DNA of 64,000 bases, taken from NCBI GenBank assembly GCA_944389385.1, contig CALXMC010000006.1, positions 1 to 64,000 on the forward strand, read 5' to 3'. The notes beneath the pieces are model-generated. The model was not told the DNA's origin and ran no database searches. It saw only the letters and a program-made list of their open reading frames with translations. A program made the translations under genes and the position numbers. Positions 36,709 through 45,519 of the stretch are shown here, one piece after another. The number at the start of each line of letters is the position of its first letter. Position 1 is the stretch's first letter. Source of the DNA: an uncultured Alphaproteobacteria bacterium. Its GTDB lineage: Bacteria > Pseudomonadota > Alphaproteobacteria > Rs-D84.

Positions 36709-37698
36709 TTATTTCCTTCGTTTAACGGCCATTTTTGCCGCACGCATTGCCAATTTTAATGAAAAATCGCGCAATAATATTTCGCCCGGCATACCAGTTG
36801 TTCGTATTTGTAATTCCAATTCATTTAATCTTTGCAACACACCGACAATTTCATTTTCATGCCATATTTTTACGGCCTGGTTAAATTTATCGGCCACTTT
36901 CCAGAACAATCGCGGTAATTGTCCTTCGACAACGGCGGTTAGTAATCGCTTAAAATGTATATCCAACATACGTACCAACATGTTCGCATCGGTCCCGTCG
37001 TACATCAGTCTGTCCAACGCAGTCATTGTTTGCTGTATATGTCCCGCGGTCAAAGAATACAGATAATCATCCATATTGGATGCGCCTGTATCAGGCAGGC
37101 ATTTTTCCACGTCATCCAGTTCGACTGTTTTTTTATCATTAACATACAGCGCTATTTTTGCCAAAAAACCGCGCGTAATACCGCGATCACCCCCCAGGTG
37201 TGACGTCATATAAGCCATTGCATCGGGCGTAATTTGTTGGATTCCTGCATCTGCGGATAATTCGCGTCGAATCAGTGCCGCCAACGCGCGCGCGTCATCT
37301 GTATAACACGGCAAAGCCGCCAATTTTGAATCGTTTTCGAACAAAGAACGCAAACCACCGCCCGCCCGCAAATCACCACCAGTTACAATAACGGATGCGC
37401 ATAAACCAGAATGATTTACCAATTCAGATATTGTTGTCGCATCACTGTCGCCGGCGTTTGAAATGATAACCATTTTGCGCCCACCAAACATAGACGGGGT
37501 GCAACTTTCTGCAAACAAAGCATCTTGTTTTTCGCGTAATTCATCGGAATCCAATGAAAACAAATTATCTTTTTCGATACCCAGTTTTTCCACCGCGCGA
37601 TCGCAATATTCATCAACCTGGCCGGCATCAGGCCCATATATCAACAACGCGCGTACGGTTTCAATTCCGCCATTAAAATCAGATTCTTTCCATTTCAT
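36709..37698 (-). CDS. holA: DNA polymerase III subunit delta
   Basis: A 329-aa product. LLIYGPDAGQVDEYCDRAV at the N-terminus, SMFGGRKMVIISNAGD, and a C-terminal helical collar region are typical of alphaproteobacterial HolA. It opens the sliding clamp within the clamp loader. Its start overlaps the lptE stop by 4 nt. Confidence 0.85.
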   Translation of the reverse strand: MKWKESDFNGGIETVRALLIYGPDAGQVDEYCDRAVEKLGIEKDNLFSLDSDELREKQDALFAESCTPSMFGGRKMVIISNAGDSDATTISELVNHSGLCASVIVTGGDLRAGGGLRSLFENDSKLAALPCYTDDARALAALIRRELSADAGIQQITPDAMAYMTSHLGGDRGITRGFLAKIALYVNDKKTVELDDVEKCLPDTGASNMDDYLYSLTAGHIQQTMTALDRLMYDGTDANMLVRMLDIHFKRLLTAVVEGQLPRLFWKVADKFNQAVKIWHENEIVGVLQRLNELELQIRTTGMPGEILLRDFSLKLAMRAAKMAVKRRK

Positions 37699-38174
37699 TC
37701 TTTGTCAGACGCGTTGTTGTTTTGTTCGTATTTATATGTTTCTGCAATTACACGCGTGCCGATTTTGTCGGCCAACACACCGATGGTATTTTGAATTGCA
37801 TTATTATACGATGCGTTTGCCGCGACCAAATACCGTACAAAAGTATATGATTCAGACGCGCTTTCCGTGCCGCTTACAATTTTCTGGTCGCCGGCCAATA
37901 ATGTATAATCGGCGGTCATAATAACTTCTTGCCATGTGGCATCACCTGTGGATTCCAAGGCTTTATATTGTGTGATGGGCGCGTGCAGTGTTACATCCAG
38001 TGTATACGCAGCATTTGCGTCACGTACGCCACCAAACTTTGCATTCAAATCATTACGCAGGTCAATACCATTTATGCCACTGATTGGTGCGACATAAATA
38101 TCTGTGTCGCGTTGGGAATACATCGGTTGAAACCCGCATCCAGCCAACAATAAAAATATTATGATTTTTTTCAT
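37695..38174 (-). CDS. lptE: LPS-assembly lipoprotein LptE
   Basis: A 159-aa product with lipoprotein signal MKKIIIFLLLAGCGFQPMY. The GCGFQPMY start and a YTLDVTL strand are typical of the short alphaproteobacterial LptE. It plugs LptD in the outer membrane. In many relatives it sits between leuS and holA; here leuS is absent upstream and a divergent unknown gene replaces it. Confidence 0.83.
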   Translation of the reverse strand: MKKIIIFLLLAGCGFQPMYSQRDTDIYVAPISGINGIDLRNDLNAKFGGVRDANAAYTLDVTLHAPITQYKALESTGDATWQEVIMTADYTLLAGDQKIVSGTESASESYTFVRYLVAANASYNNAIQNTIGVLADKIGTRVIAETYKYEQNNNASDKE

Positions 38175-38254
38175 TTGGGGATAACCGTTTGTTTTTTCCT
38201 GTTGCTTTTTATCCCTATATTACATAGAGTTTTAATAAATCGCAAGGGGGAAAG

Positions 38255-39493
38255 ATGAATATTTTTATGATGATATTGGTTGCCATATTCATGGTTGGAT
38301 TTTATATGATTTCCAGCCCCAGCCAACGTGTCATAGAACAAGAAACAGAATACGCCATAAATAAATCTGATATGCGTACGATTGCCGAATGCGTATCCGC
38401 AAAGCATAATGCCCAGATTATGGGCACAGATTTCCAAGATGTGTGTGTAAATCAAAATAAAATTGTCAGCAAATTTATATGCCTGAATGCGTCTATGCGT
38501 GTGACCAGTTGTGAAATTCTGCGTAATCGTCGTCCTGAATACAGTTATATAATAACTGCTGCCGATGCGATTCCGTATGACAGTTATAATGATATGTTGG
38601 AAATATTGGAAGAATACTTTCCAGATGCGGGCACATTTGGCATATTTTTGGACGGAAAAATCATGTTGGGCGGCACATCCAGTGCACGCGTCATCCCAGA
38701 TGTGATTGTCAAAGATATGGAATTGCAGAATGGTGCATTGGTATATTTTACGCAATATGAAATTCCTGATGAAGAAACTGTGTTCAGTGCACCTGTTCAA
38801 ATGGATGTTGTATGTCCGATTGGCACGGTAAAAACATATCGTTTTGGTCGATGGCAGTGTATTGGTTACAACACAAAAACAGATTGCGGCGGCGATATGA
38901 TATGGGATTCAGAACTGATGATGTGTGTGGCCGATGAAACAAAAAAACCGTTGTGTGCGGAACAGCAAACGGCTGTTTTGGTGGACAGTGTTTGGGAATG
39001 TGTAAATCCATTTCCTGAAAAAGTATGTCCATCTGGCATGACTGCGCGCCTGAATTATTCCACGTTGGAATGGGAATGTGTGGTCGATCCAAATGAAACG
39101 GTTGCGGCGAAAAAATGCGACACGATAAACCGCGGCATAATTTTCGGTCCTGTGGGTACAACGGCGCGCGTACCATCAACATCATGTACAGATTGTGAAC
39201 GCATGATAACGAATCCAGATACATGTGCGTCTGTGTGTGTACCCGATCCGTCAAAAATAAATGATCCGGCATGTTACCCAGGCGATTTGGATGAATGCAG
39301 TGGACCATCGCGCGGGGTGTATTTTGGATTTCCGAATGCTGCATACGTTGGCAATGTTTCGGATGTATCTGGGCATCTGGTACCATTGGACGCGGCGCAT
39401 TCCCAGAATCGTAAATTTAACTGCCTGGATTGTGGCGATGGCGAAATCGACAATGAAAAATCATTTCCGCCATATACCGCAATTTGTAAATAA
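38255..39493 (+). CDS. Cysteine-rich exported protein with one N-terminal membrane segment
   Basis: A 412-aa product with AAGGGGGA Shine-Dalgarno. One helix (MMILVAIFMVGFYMISS) anchors or exports it. The C-terminal half has about 25 cysteines in patterns like CPIGTVKTYRFGRWQC and ECSGPSRGVYFG, implying disulfides outside the cytoplasm. No named family; could be a pilus-tip or adhesin-like protein. Confidence 0.6.
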   Translation: MNIFMMILVAIFMVGFYMISSPSQRVIEQETEYAINKSDMRTIAECVSAKHNAQIMGTDFQDVCVNQNKIVSKFICLNASMRVTSCEILRNRRPEYSYIITAADAIPYDSYNDMLEILEEYFPDAGTFGIFLDGKIMLGGTSSARVIPDVIVKDMELQNGALVYFTQYEIPDEETVFSAPVQMDVVCPIGTVKTYRFGRWQCIGYNTKTDCGGDMIWDSELMMCVADETKKPLCAEQQTAVLVDSVWECVNPFPEKVCPSGMTARLNYSTLEWECVVDPNETVAAKKCDTINRGIIFGPVGTTARVPSTSCTDCERMITNPDTCASVCVPDPSKINDPACYPGDLDECSGPSRGVYFGFPNAAYVGNVSDVSGHLVPLDAAHSQNRKFNCLDCGDGEIDNEKSFPPYTAICK

Positions 39494-39501
39494 GAAAATT
39501 T

Positions 39502-39975
39502 TTATCGTTTGAATGATGCCAAGCGTGCATCCAGTACGGCAATATCGGCCGCGATACGTGCGCGTTCGTGCAAATACTGTGCGGCGTCGCGTTTGTAATC
39601 TTTGCACTGTGCGGCATCGTAAACCCCAACATCAGCGTTAATATTGCATGTGTCGATTTTATCGTCCAAATCGTCCAGTTGTTGTTGCAGAATGTTTCGT
39701 TCGTGCTGTATCTGATGAATTCGTGCGTGGCCTGTGATGAAATCGTTTTTCTTGGTAAAATTGGCCACTTTTTGCAATGCGCGTTTACTGGATTGGTATC
39801 GGTTAATTGTTGTGTTTAATTTGGCCATATCATCAGTTGTTTCTTTGACTGCGACCGGGTCGGATGCAGCGTTGCGCTGGATATACGCTTCATAATTATC
39901 GATTTCAGCATTTAACACCGCGATTGTTGAATCCAGTTTTTTAATCAAATCTTCAATTTTCAAAATCTTTGCCAT
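39502..39975 (-). CDS. Coiled-coil hypothetical protein
   Basis: The start chosen is ATG 39975 (MAKILKIEDLIKKL) with AAAGGA upstream; a longer frame to 40023 is unlikely. The product is 157 aa, nearly all helical heptads, with two Cys in the C-terminal third. Cytoplasmic; role unknown. Confidence 0.6.
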   Translation of the reverse strand: MAKILKIEDLIKKLDSTIAVLNAEIDNYEAYIQRNAASDPVAVKETTDDMAKLNTTINRYQSSKRALQKVANFTKKNDFITGHARIHQIQHERNILQQQLDDLDDKIDTCNINADVGVYDAAQCKDYKRDAAQYLHERARIAADIAVLDARLASFKR

Positions 39976-40039
39976 AATCATTCCTTTCTGGGTATATGTA
40001 ATTTCAAAACAAAGGTGTGTCAACCTGACACACCTTTAT

Positions 40040-41638
40040 TTATGCGTTTGCGCGTGTAAAATGCCCTGCGTCCAATAATTCACGCACCGCAAAGTTTTTA
40101 ATTTTGCGCGCGGATGTTTGTGGCAATTCTTGTTCAGTAATTGCGAAATTACGCACCCATTTATACGGCGCGATTTTCAGATTTGACGCTTTGACCAACG
40201 TCGTCACGCGCGCAGTGGTTGTGCCGGGCGCAACCTGGAATACTGCAAATGGCACAGTTTTACCCTTGATAACATATTCAAACACCGCCGCCGCCAAGAT
40301 TTCAGGATTTTGCATATATAAATCTTCTAATTCGTCGGGATATACGTTTTTACCACTGTCCAAAACGATTACTTGTTTTTTGCGTCCCTTTACAACCAGA
40401 CGTCCCCGCCGATCCAGTTTACCCAAATCGCCGGTTTTGAACCAGCCGTTTTCGAATACATCTGCGTTGGCCGCGTCGTTGTCAATATAGCCCGGCATAA
40501 CCAGTTTCCCACGCACCCATATTTCACCGATTCCTTTTTTATCGGGATTATGAATTTCGATTTCATTGCCCGGCAATGGCCCCGCATAGTGCATCGAGCC
40601 GTCTGGTAATCGAAACGCAAAGTTAAAATTGGCGGGTCCTGTTGTTTCGGTTAATCCGTAACAATCGCCGACTGCGAATCCCATACGTTCAAAGAACTTT
40701 CGAATTGTTGGCTTTAACGTTGCCCCGGCAGACACCAAAACCTTGGTATTTCCACCGAATAAATCGTGCACAGGTTTGGTTACTTTATTTACAATTACCC
40801 CCAATCCAACTGCGCGCAACACGTGCCGCATGGACACAACCGTGCGCATCAAAGTATAAACATGTTTTTCTTTGGCGGTTGCGACGATTTTTTTATAAAA
40901 AGTTTCCCAAATGCGTGGCACAGCGGGAATAACCTGGGGCTTGTATTTTTGGAAATCCGCCAAAAACTCGCGCGGATTTAATACTGGCTGTAACAACAGT
41001 TTTCCGCGCAACACCAACGGCGCAATAATGTTAATCACAACGCCATATATGTGATACAGCGGTAAAAAACCATAAAAAGTATATCCAGGGTGAATAACAG
41101 GACTGTAAAACATTGCGCCATCCCCCAACGATATAATATTATCATGCGTTAATCCAACAACCTTTGGATTGCCGGTTGAACCGGATGTAAAAGATAACAT
41201 CGCAATATCATCACGCACGGCGGGCGCGGCGCGGAATTCACGTGCGTCCATGTCATCGATTGATTCGATATCCACCATTTTCGGCACCCCCCGCCCAGTA
41301 ATAAAATATTCACGTTGCGCCAATGCCAATTTGCATTTTGTGCGACGCATCATGTTAATATGTTCGGTCTTGTTTAACCCAGTATCCAACATCAACGCGC
41401 GTGCGCCCTGGGACACAATGGCGAAATAAGTGCGAATAAAATCAGGCGTATTTCCCGATAAAATCGCAACAGTATCCCCACGTTTGATACCGAATTTTTT
41501 CGCCAACAACACGGCGCGTTGCTTTACACGACGTAACAAATCGGCATAGGTTTCATTTTGACGAACAAAGAAAATCTTGTCTTTGTTTTGAGTGCAAACA
41601 TTTTGCAGCATTTCGTATATATTTTTTATCATCAACAT
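40040..41638 (-). CDS. AMP-dependent acyl-CoA synthetase/ligase
   Basis: A 532-aa product. The P-loop-like FTSGSTGNPKVVGLTHDN, the YGLTETTGP motif, the GWFKTGDLGKLDRRGRL motif, and the VYPDELEDLY lysine region are all present. It activates a carboxylic acid, probably a fatty acid, through an acyl-adenylate. Isolated from other lipid genes; substrate uncertain. Start could be either of the first two Met residues. Confidence 0.88.
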   Translation of the reverse strand: MLMIKNIYEMLQNVCTQNKDKIFFVRQNETYADLLRRVKQRAVLLAKKFGIKRGDTVAILSGNTPDFIRTYFAIVSQGARALMLDTGLNKTEHINMMRRTKCKLALAQREYFITGRGVPKMVDIESIDDMDAREFRAAPAVRDDIAMLSFTSGSTGNPKVVGLTHDNIISLGDGAMFYSPVIHPGYTFYGFLPLYHIYGVVINIIAPLVLRGKLLLQPVLNPREFLADFQKYKPQVIPAVPRIWETFYKKIVATAKEKHVYTLMRTVVSMRHVLRAVGLGVIVNKVTKPVHDLFGGNTKVLVSAGATLKPTIRKFFERMGFAVGDCYGLTETTGPANFNFAFRLPDGSMHYAGPLPGNEIEIHNPDKKGIGEIWVRGKLVMPGYIDNDAANADVFENGWFKTGDLGKLDRRGRLVVKGRKKQVIVLDSGKNVYPDELEDLYMQNPEILAAAVFEYVIKGKTVPFAVFQVAPGTTTARVTTLVKASNLKIAPYKWVRNFAITEQELPQTSARKIKNFAVRELLDAGHFTRANA

Positions 41639-41639
41639 T

Positions 41640-42007
41640 CTCTTGTGTTTTGTATGTGAATTATTTCACATACCATACATAACTATATACGTTTTTTGCG
41701 GGGAATAACAACCTATTTTATGATTCGCGGACATGATTTATAAAAAATTGTCAAAAAGACACGAAATTGAACAGTTTTGTCAATATATAGTTGCTGATTC
41801 GTAAATTTGGTCCCATATTTTGTATTTTTAATTAAAAAACGAATCAGTTTTTAAGTAAAAAATATGAATTTATTGACACAAAAATACCTTTGGTATTTGA
41901 ATCAGATGAAAGTTATCCGTTTCAACACCGCGGAAAATCCCCTTTTTGAAAAGTAAAGCGAAAAATAAAAAATTTTTTACTTTTTATGTATTGCCCAGAA
42001 AGACCGA
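41640..42007. other. AT-rich region upstream of nrdD
   Basis: No gene seen in about 370 bp. TTTTGTCAATATATAG and similar AT tracts may carry promoters for both the acyl ligase and nrdD. No long hairpin is obvious apart from ACCTTTGGT near 41885. Confidence 0.4.
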
Positions 42008-42056
42008 ATACTATATATTGTTACAGAACAGCAAAAATAACCACTATATATAGATA
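42008..42056. promoter_or_regulatory. Two NrdR-like boxes upstream of nrdD
   Basis: ATACTATATATTGTTA (42008-42023) and CCACTATATATAGATA (42041-42056) match 13 and 12 of 16 positions of the NrdR consensus ACACWATATATWGTGT. They are 17 bp apart, close to the usual 15-16 bp pair spacing. NrdR represses ribonucleotide reductase genes when dATP is high. They lie 24-72 bp before the nrdD ATG. Confidence 0.72.
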
Positions 42057-42079
42057 AATTGTGATATTGGGGTGTAACG

Positions 42080-44128
42080 ATGTCAGTACCAGAAAACGAT
42101 AACAAAATGCAGATTATTCCGACACTTAATACGCGTCTGCGTGTGGTCCAGAAACGTTCTGGGGAAACCGTACCATTTGATTCGAAAAAGATTTTTGATG
42201 CCATTAAAAAGGCCGTTGCCGTCACGCACGAAATGGCTGATGACAAAATTGTTGATATTACGCGTGCGACATTGACTAAATTGGAAAACAAGTTTATGGA
42301 CGCAACCCCAACGGTCGAAGATGTCCAAGAATCGGTTATCGAATCGTTAATGGACGCGCGCGCATATAAAACCGCTGAATCTTATATTATATATCGTCAA
42401 AAGCGGACTGAAATCCGCGATTCTTATGTTGATGCAGTCGAGGTTATCGAAGGCTATGTCGGCGGTTCAAATTGGCGTATCAAGGAAAACGCAAATATTG
42501 GATATTCGATTGGCGGGCTGATTTTGCGCACGTCTGAACGTGTGACGGCGGAATATTGGTTGAACCTGTACCCGCGTGAGGTTGCCGAAGCGCACAAAAA
42601 CGCATCCATTCACATTCATGATTTGGGATGGCTGACGGGGTACTGTGCGGGTTGGTCATTGCGTGAATTATTGTACGAAGGATTCAATGGTGTTCCTGGA
42701 TTTTTGCAATGTGCGCCGGCCAAACACATGGCGACGGCAATTTCGCACATGGTAAATTTCTTGGGCACACTGCAAAATGAATTCGCCGGCGCCCAGGCGT
42801 TTTCGTCTGTCGATACATATTTGGCGCCATACGTGCGTGTTGATAATATGAGTTACGCTGACGTTAAAAACGCGATGCAGACATTGGTGTTTAATTGCGC
42901 TGTGCCGTGTCGTTGGGGAACCCAGACACCGTTTATTAACTTTACATTTGATTGGACATGCCCCGAAGATTTGAAATCTCAACATCCATTTATCGGCAAA
43001 AAACAGGTCGATTTCACATACGGTGATTTGCAGGCCGAAATGGATATGATTAACAAAGCGTTTCTCGAGGTTATGACCGAAGGCGACGCGCTGGGCCGAC
43101 CATTTACGTTCCCAATCCCAACGTATAATATTACCAAGGATTTCCCATGGGAACACCCGAATGTTAAACCGCTGTTTGATTTGGCGGCGAAATATGGAAC
43201 CCCGAATTTCCAGAATTTCTTGAATTCGGATTTGAACCCAACCGATGTGCGTTCAATGTGTTGTCGGTTGCGTTTGGACGTGCGTGAATTGTTAAAGCGC
43301 GGCGGCGGACTGTTTGGTTCTGCGGAAAAAACGGGTTCGATTGGCGTGGTAACAATTAACTTGGCGCGTTTGGGATATACGCACAAGGGTGACCGCGACG
43401 GTTTATTCCGCGAATTAAAACGTTTGTTGGATTTGGCACGTGATTCACTGGAAATCAAACGCCGCATAATTACCAAGAATATGGAACGCGGGCTGTATCC
43501 ATTTACACGTCGTTATTTGGGCAATTGGGATCATCATTTTTCGACCATTGGTGTAAATGGTGCGAACGAAATGGTGCGTAACTTTACCAACGATCGTGAA
43601 AATATAGCGACGCCGATGGGCAAAAAATTGGTGCTGGATTTGATGGATTTCATCCGTGAAAACCTGGCCACGTTCCAAGAACAAACCGGCAACCTGTATA
43701 ATTTGGAGGCCACCCCGGCCGAGGGATGCTCGTATCGTTTTGCAAAAACCGATGTGAAAAATTTCCCAGACATTATCACGGCCGGCACGCATGATGCGCC
43801 ATATTACACAAATTCGACCCAGTTGCCGGTAAATTACACCGATGATCCGTTCGTCGCACTGGAACACCAAGAAGAATTACAGCGCAAATACACGGGTGGC
43901 ACAATGTTGCACTTGTATATGGGCGAACCTGTATCCAGTGGGGTGGCGGCGGAAAAAATCGTTCGTACGATTTTCGAAAATTACAAGATTCCGTACATGA
44001 CGCTGACGCCGACATTCTCGATTTGTCCGAAACACGGGTATTTGCCCGGCCGGCACGAGTTTTGTCCGAAATGCGACGCTGAAATTGCTGCGAATCAAAA
44101 CGCAGACACGGACAAAGTTTCACAATAA
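42080..44128 (+). CDS. nrdD: Anaerobic ribonucleoside-triphosphate reductase, large part (lacks glycyl-radical tail)
   Basis: A 682-aa product. The ATP cone is residues about 20-115 (VQKRSGETVPFDSKKI). Catalytic-barrel motifs include CAVPCRWGTQTPFINF (273-288) and RSMCCRLRLD with the probable thiyl cysteine near 394-395, then GGGLFGSAEKTGSIGVVTINL. The C-terminus has the zinc knuckle CPKH (649-652) and CPKC (662-665), then ends after 17 hydrophilic residues. A normal NrdD continues into a SRxxGY glycyl-radical loop; that piece is encoded by the next gene. The SD is GGGGTGTAACG. Confidence 0.93.
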   Translation: MSVPENDNKMQIIPTLNTRLRVVQKRSGETVPFDSKKIFDAIKKAVAVTHEMADDKIVDITRATLTKLENKFMDATPTVEDVQESVIESLMDARAYKTAESYIIYRQKRTEIRDSYVDAVEVIEGYVGGSNWRIKENANIGYSIGGLILRTSERVTAEYWLNLYPREVAEAHKNASIHIHDLGWLTGYCAGWSLRELLYEGFNGVPGFLQCAPAKHMATAISHMVNFLGTLQNEFAGAQAFSSVDTYLAPYVRVDNMSYADVKNAMQTLVFNCAVPCRWGTQTPFINFTFDWTCPEDLKSQHPFIGKKQVDFTYGDLQAEMDMINKAFLEVMTEGDALGRPFTFPIPTYNITKDFPWEHPNVKPLFDLAAKYGTPNFQNFLNSDLNPTDVRSMCCRLRLDVRELLKRGGGLFGSAEKTGSIGVVTINLARLGYTHKGDRDGLFRELKRLLDLARDSLEIKRRIITKNMERGLYPFTRRYLGNWDHHFSTIGVNGANEMVRNFTNDRENIATPMGKKLVLDLMDFIRENLATFQEQTGNLYNLEATPAEGCSYRFAKTDVKNFPDIITAGTHDAPYYTNSTQLPVNYTDDPFVALEHQEELQRKYTGGTMLHLYMGEPVSSGVAAEKIVRTIFENYKIPYMTLTPTFSICPKHGYLPGRHEFCPKCDAEIAANQNADTDKVSQ

Positions 44129-44168
44129 AATAACAAAAAAACAAAAGAAAAAAAAGGGAGGAAGAAAT

Positions 44169-44348
44169 ATGTCAGACACACAAAGAACACAATGCGAAGT
44201 ATTTTCTCGTTCAATGGGATTTTACAGACCTGTGTCCAATTTTAACATTGGAAAATATTCTGAATTCTGCGAACGTAAAACATTTACAGAATCAAATTGT
44301 CTGACCACTGGCCAGCGTCACAGTGAATTGTTGAAAAAGGCTGCATAA
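44169..44348 (+). CDS. Separate glycyl-radical C-terminal domain of anaerobic ribonucleotide reductase
   Basis: A 59-aa product. AGGGAGG lies 7 nt before ATG 44169, so it starts translation on its own. CEVFSRSMGFYRPVSNFN and GKYSEFCERKTF align with the C-terminal end of full-length NrdD (pattern CEVYSRxxGYxRPVxxWNxGK..EF..R). The radical glycine would be Gly17. It is 40 nt after the nrdD stop and 3 nt before nrdG. The role inferred is to dock in NrdD and carry the radical, like GrcA for pyruvate formate-lyase. Confidence 0.82.
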   Translation: MSDTQRTQCEVFSRSMGFYRPVSNFNIGKYSEFCERKTFTESNCLTTGQRHSELLKKAA

Positions 44349-44351
44349 ATT

Positions 44352-45056
44352 ATGAAAGACGTCCAGATTGGGGGATTGGTATCATTTACAACAATCGATT
44401 ATCCGGGTAAATTGGCGGCGGTGCTGTTTTTAACCGGGTGTCCGTTGCGGTGTGCATACTGCTCGAACCCCAATCTGTTGAATGTTCGCGATGGCGAATA
44501 TGACCCAGAAAAAGTTTTTGATTGGCTGAAAACCCGTGTCGGCAAACTCGAGGCCGTCGTTTTTTCTGGGGGCGAGGCCTTGATGCAGGGCGACGCGTTA
44601 ATCGATTATATGCGCCGTGTGCGTGATTTGGGTTTTGCCATCGGGTTACACACAAATGGATTTTATCCCGACACATTGGCGCGTGCGGCCGATGTTGTTG
44701 ATTGGATTGGTCTGGATTACAAGGCCACGCGTAATAAATACGGCGAATTGGCGGGGCAAAATATCGCGCACGACCACATGATTCGCAGCCTGGAATTTTG
44801 GCAATCCACCGGCAAAGATTATGAAGTTCGCACCACATGCGATCCGCGATTTGTCACAAAAATGGATTTGATGGAAATTGCGAACGATTTGCACAATCGC
44901 GGCGTGAAAAAATTTGCAGTTCAAAAATATATTCCGCACTTCGAAGACGCCACACATAACACCACACTGCAACAGCGCGACCAGTTTTTTGCCGATGAAA
45001 ACCTGCGCGCGGCAATTGACGCACTGTTTGATTTGGTCACTTGGCGCGACCAATAA
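44352..45056 (+). CDS. nrdG: Anaerobic ribonucleotide reductase activating enzyme
   Basis: A 234-aa radical SAM protein. The 4Fe-4S ligands are Cys30, Cys34 and Cys37 (CPLRCAYC). FSGGEALMQ binds SAM. FTTIDYPGKLAAVLF is typical of the NrdG2/PflA-like activase group. It abstracts a hydrogen from the NrdD glycine, here presumably in the 59-aa partner. Starts 3 nt after that gene's stop. Confidence 0.9.
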   Translation: MKDVQIGGLVSFTTIDYPGKLAAVLFLTGCPLRCAYCSNPNLLNVRDGEYDPEKVFDWLKTRVGKLEAVVFSGGEALMQGDALIDYMRRVRDLGFAIGLHTNGFYPDTLARAADVVDWIGLDYKATRNKYGELAGQNIAHDHMIRSLEFWQSTGKDYEVRTTCDPRFVTKMDLMEIANDLHNRGVKKFAVQKYIPHFEDATHNTTLQQRDQFFADENLRAAIDALFDLVTWRDQ

Positions 45057-45058
45057 AT

Positions 45059-45087
45059 TTGCAATTTTTATTCATTTATGTTATAAT
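45059..45087 (+). promoter_or_regulatory. Sigma70-type promoter for the structured RNA
   Basis: TTGCAA (45059-45064), 17-bp spacer, TATAAT (45082-45087). Predicted start is near 45094, just downstream of nrdG. Confidence 0.6.
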
Positions 45088-45093
45088 AACCGC

Positions 45094-45240
45094 GCATTGG
45101 TTGATTACCAACGCGGGGTGTAAGAACCCTTACAGAAACTTTCTCCAACCACGGTTGGAGGGTCGTGAATATCCAATAAACGACACTATTTCTGTATAGT
45201 TCTTAACCTCCAACCGCCCTTAATCACGGCGGTGTTTTTT
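45094..45240 (+). ncRNA. Structured leader or small RNA with alternative pairings
   Basis: Predicted elements: a 5' hairpin (ATTGGT/ACCAAC, to about 45113); a long-range stem AAGAAC..ACAGAAA (45122-45138) with TTTCTGT..GTTCTT (45189-45204); within it CTCCAACC/GGTTGGAG (45143-45160) and GTCGT/ACGAC (45162-45184); then terminator ACCGCC/GGCGGT (45213-45233) with T6. GGTTGGAGG (45153-45161) can instead pair with CCTCCAACC (45207-45215), which overlaps the terminator. No Rfam class recognised; either a stand-alone RNA or an attenuator. Confidence 0.6.
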
Positions 45241-45265
45241 ATAAAAAAAACAAAAGGGGGAAACA

Positions 45266-45424
45266 ATGTCGGTAATATTGGTTGATAACGCATACTTTGG
45301 GCACGCACTGCGCCGCGCCCCGCGCGACGGGGGGTGGGGAATTGTCACCCGAAGCCTTGACGAAGGGTGGTCTATCACGAGTAACTCCACCGCTGTCATT
45401 GCGAAGGAGTACGAACAACGTTGA
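45266..45424 (+). CDS. Short frame after the structured RNA, probably a gene start interrupted by repeat DNA
   Basis: 52 codons from MSVILVDNAYFGHAL, preceded by AAAAGGGGGAAAC. After about 15 codons the sequence becomes the GC-rich interspersed repeat also seen near 45815 and 49630, so the rest may not be native. It may be a remnant of a gene once controlled by the leader. Confidence 0.3.
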   Translation: MSVILVDNAYFGHALRRAPRDGGWGIVTRSLDEGWSITSNSTAVIAKEYEQR

Positions 45425-45466
45425 AAACGTTGGCGTACGACTGTGGCAATCCAGGTTATAATATGT

Positions 45467-45492
45467 CTGCGGGCAAACGCCCGCAGTGCTTT
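45467..45492 (+). terminator. Strong hairpin terminator
   Basis: CTGCGGGC AAAC GCCCGCAG followed by TGCTTTTTT. A TATAAT lies only 5 bp upstream, with no good -35. Confidence 0.75.
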
Positions 45493-45519
45493 TTTATTTA
45501 CTGGATCGCCACGGTCGTT

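Noticed and set aside
38784-39386. 200-codon minus-strand frame inside the Cys-rich gene
   Set aside because: No start signal and a composition expected from antisense of Cys/Gly codons.
44085-44168. Upstream extension of the glycyl-radical mini-gene
   Set aside because: The extension overlaps nrdD and encodes a poly-Lys stretch from the A-rich spacer; the ATG at 44169 has the ribosome site.
45094-45240. 6S RNA
   Set aside because: It folds as a branched structure with a terminator, not a long rod with a central bubble, and is not beside zapA.
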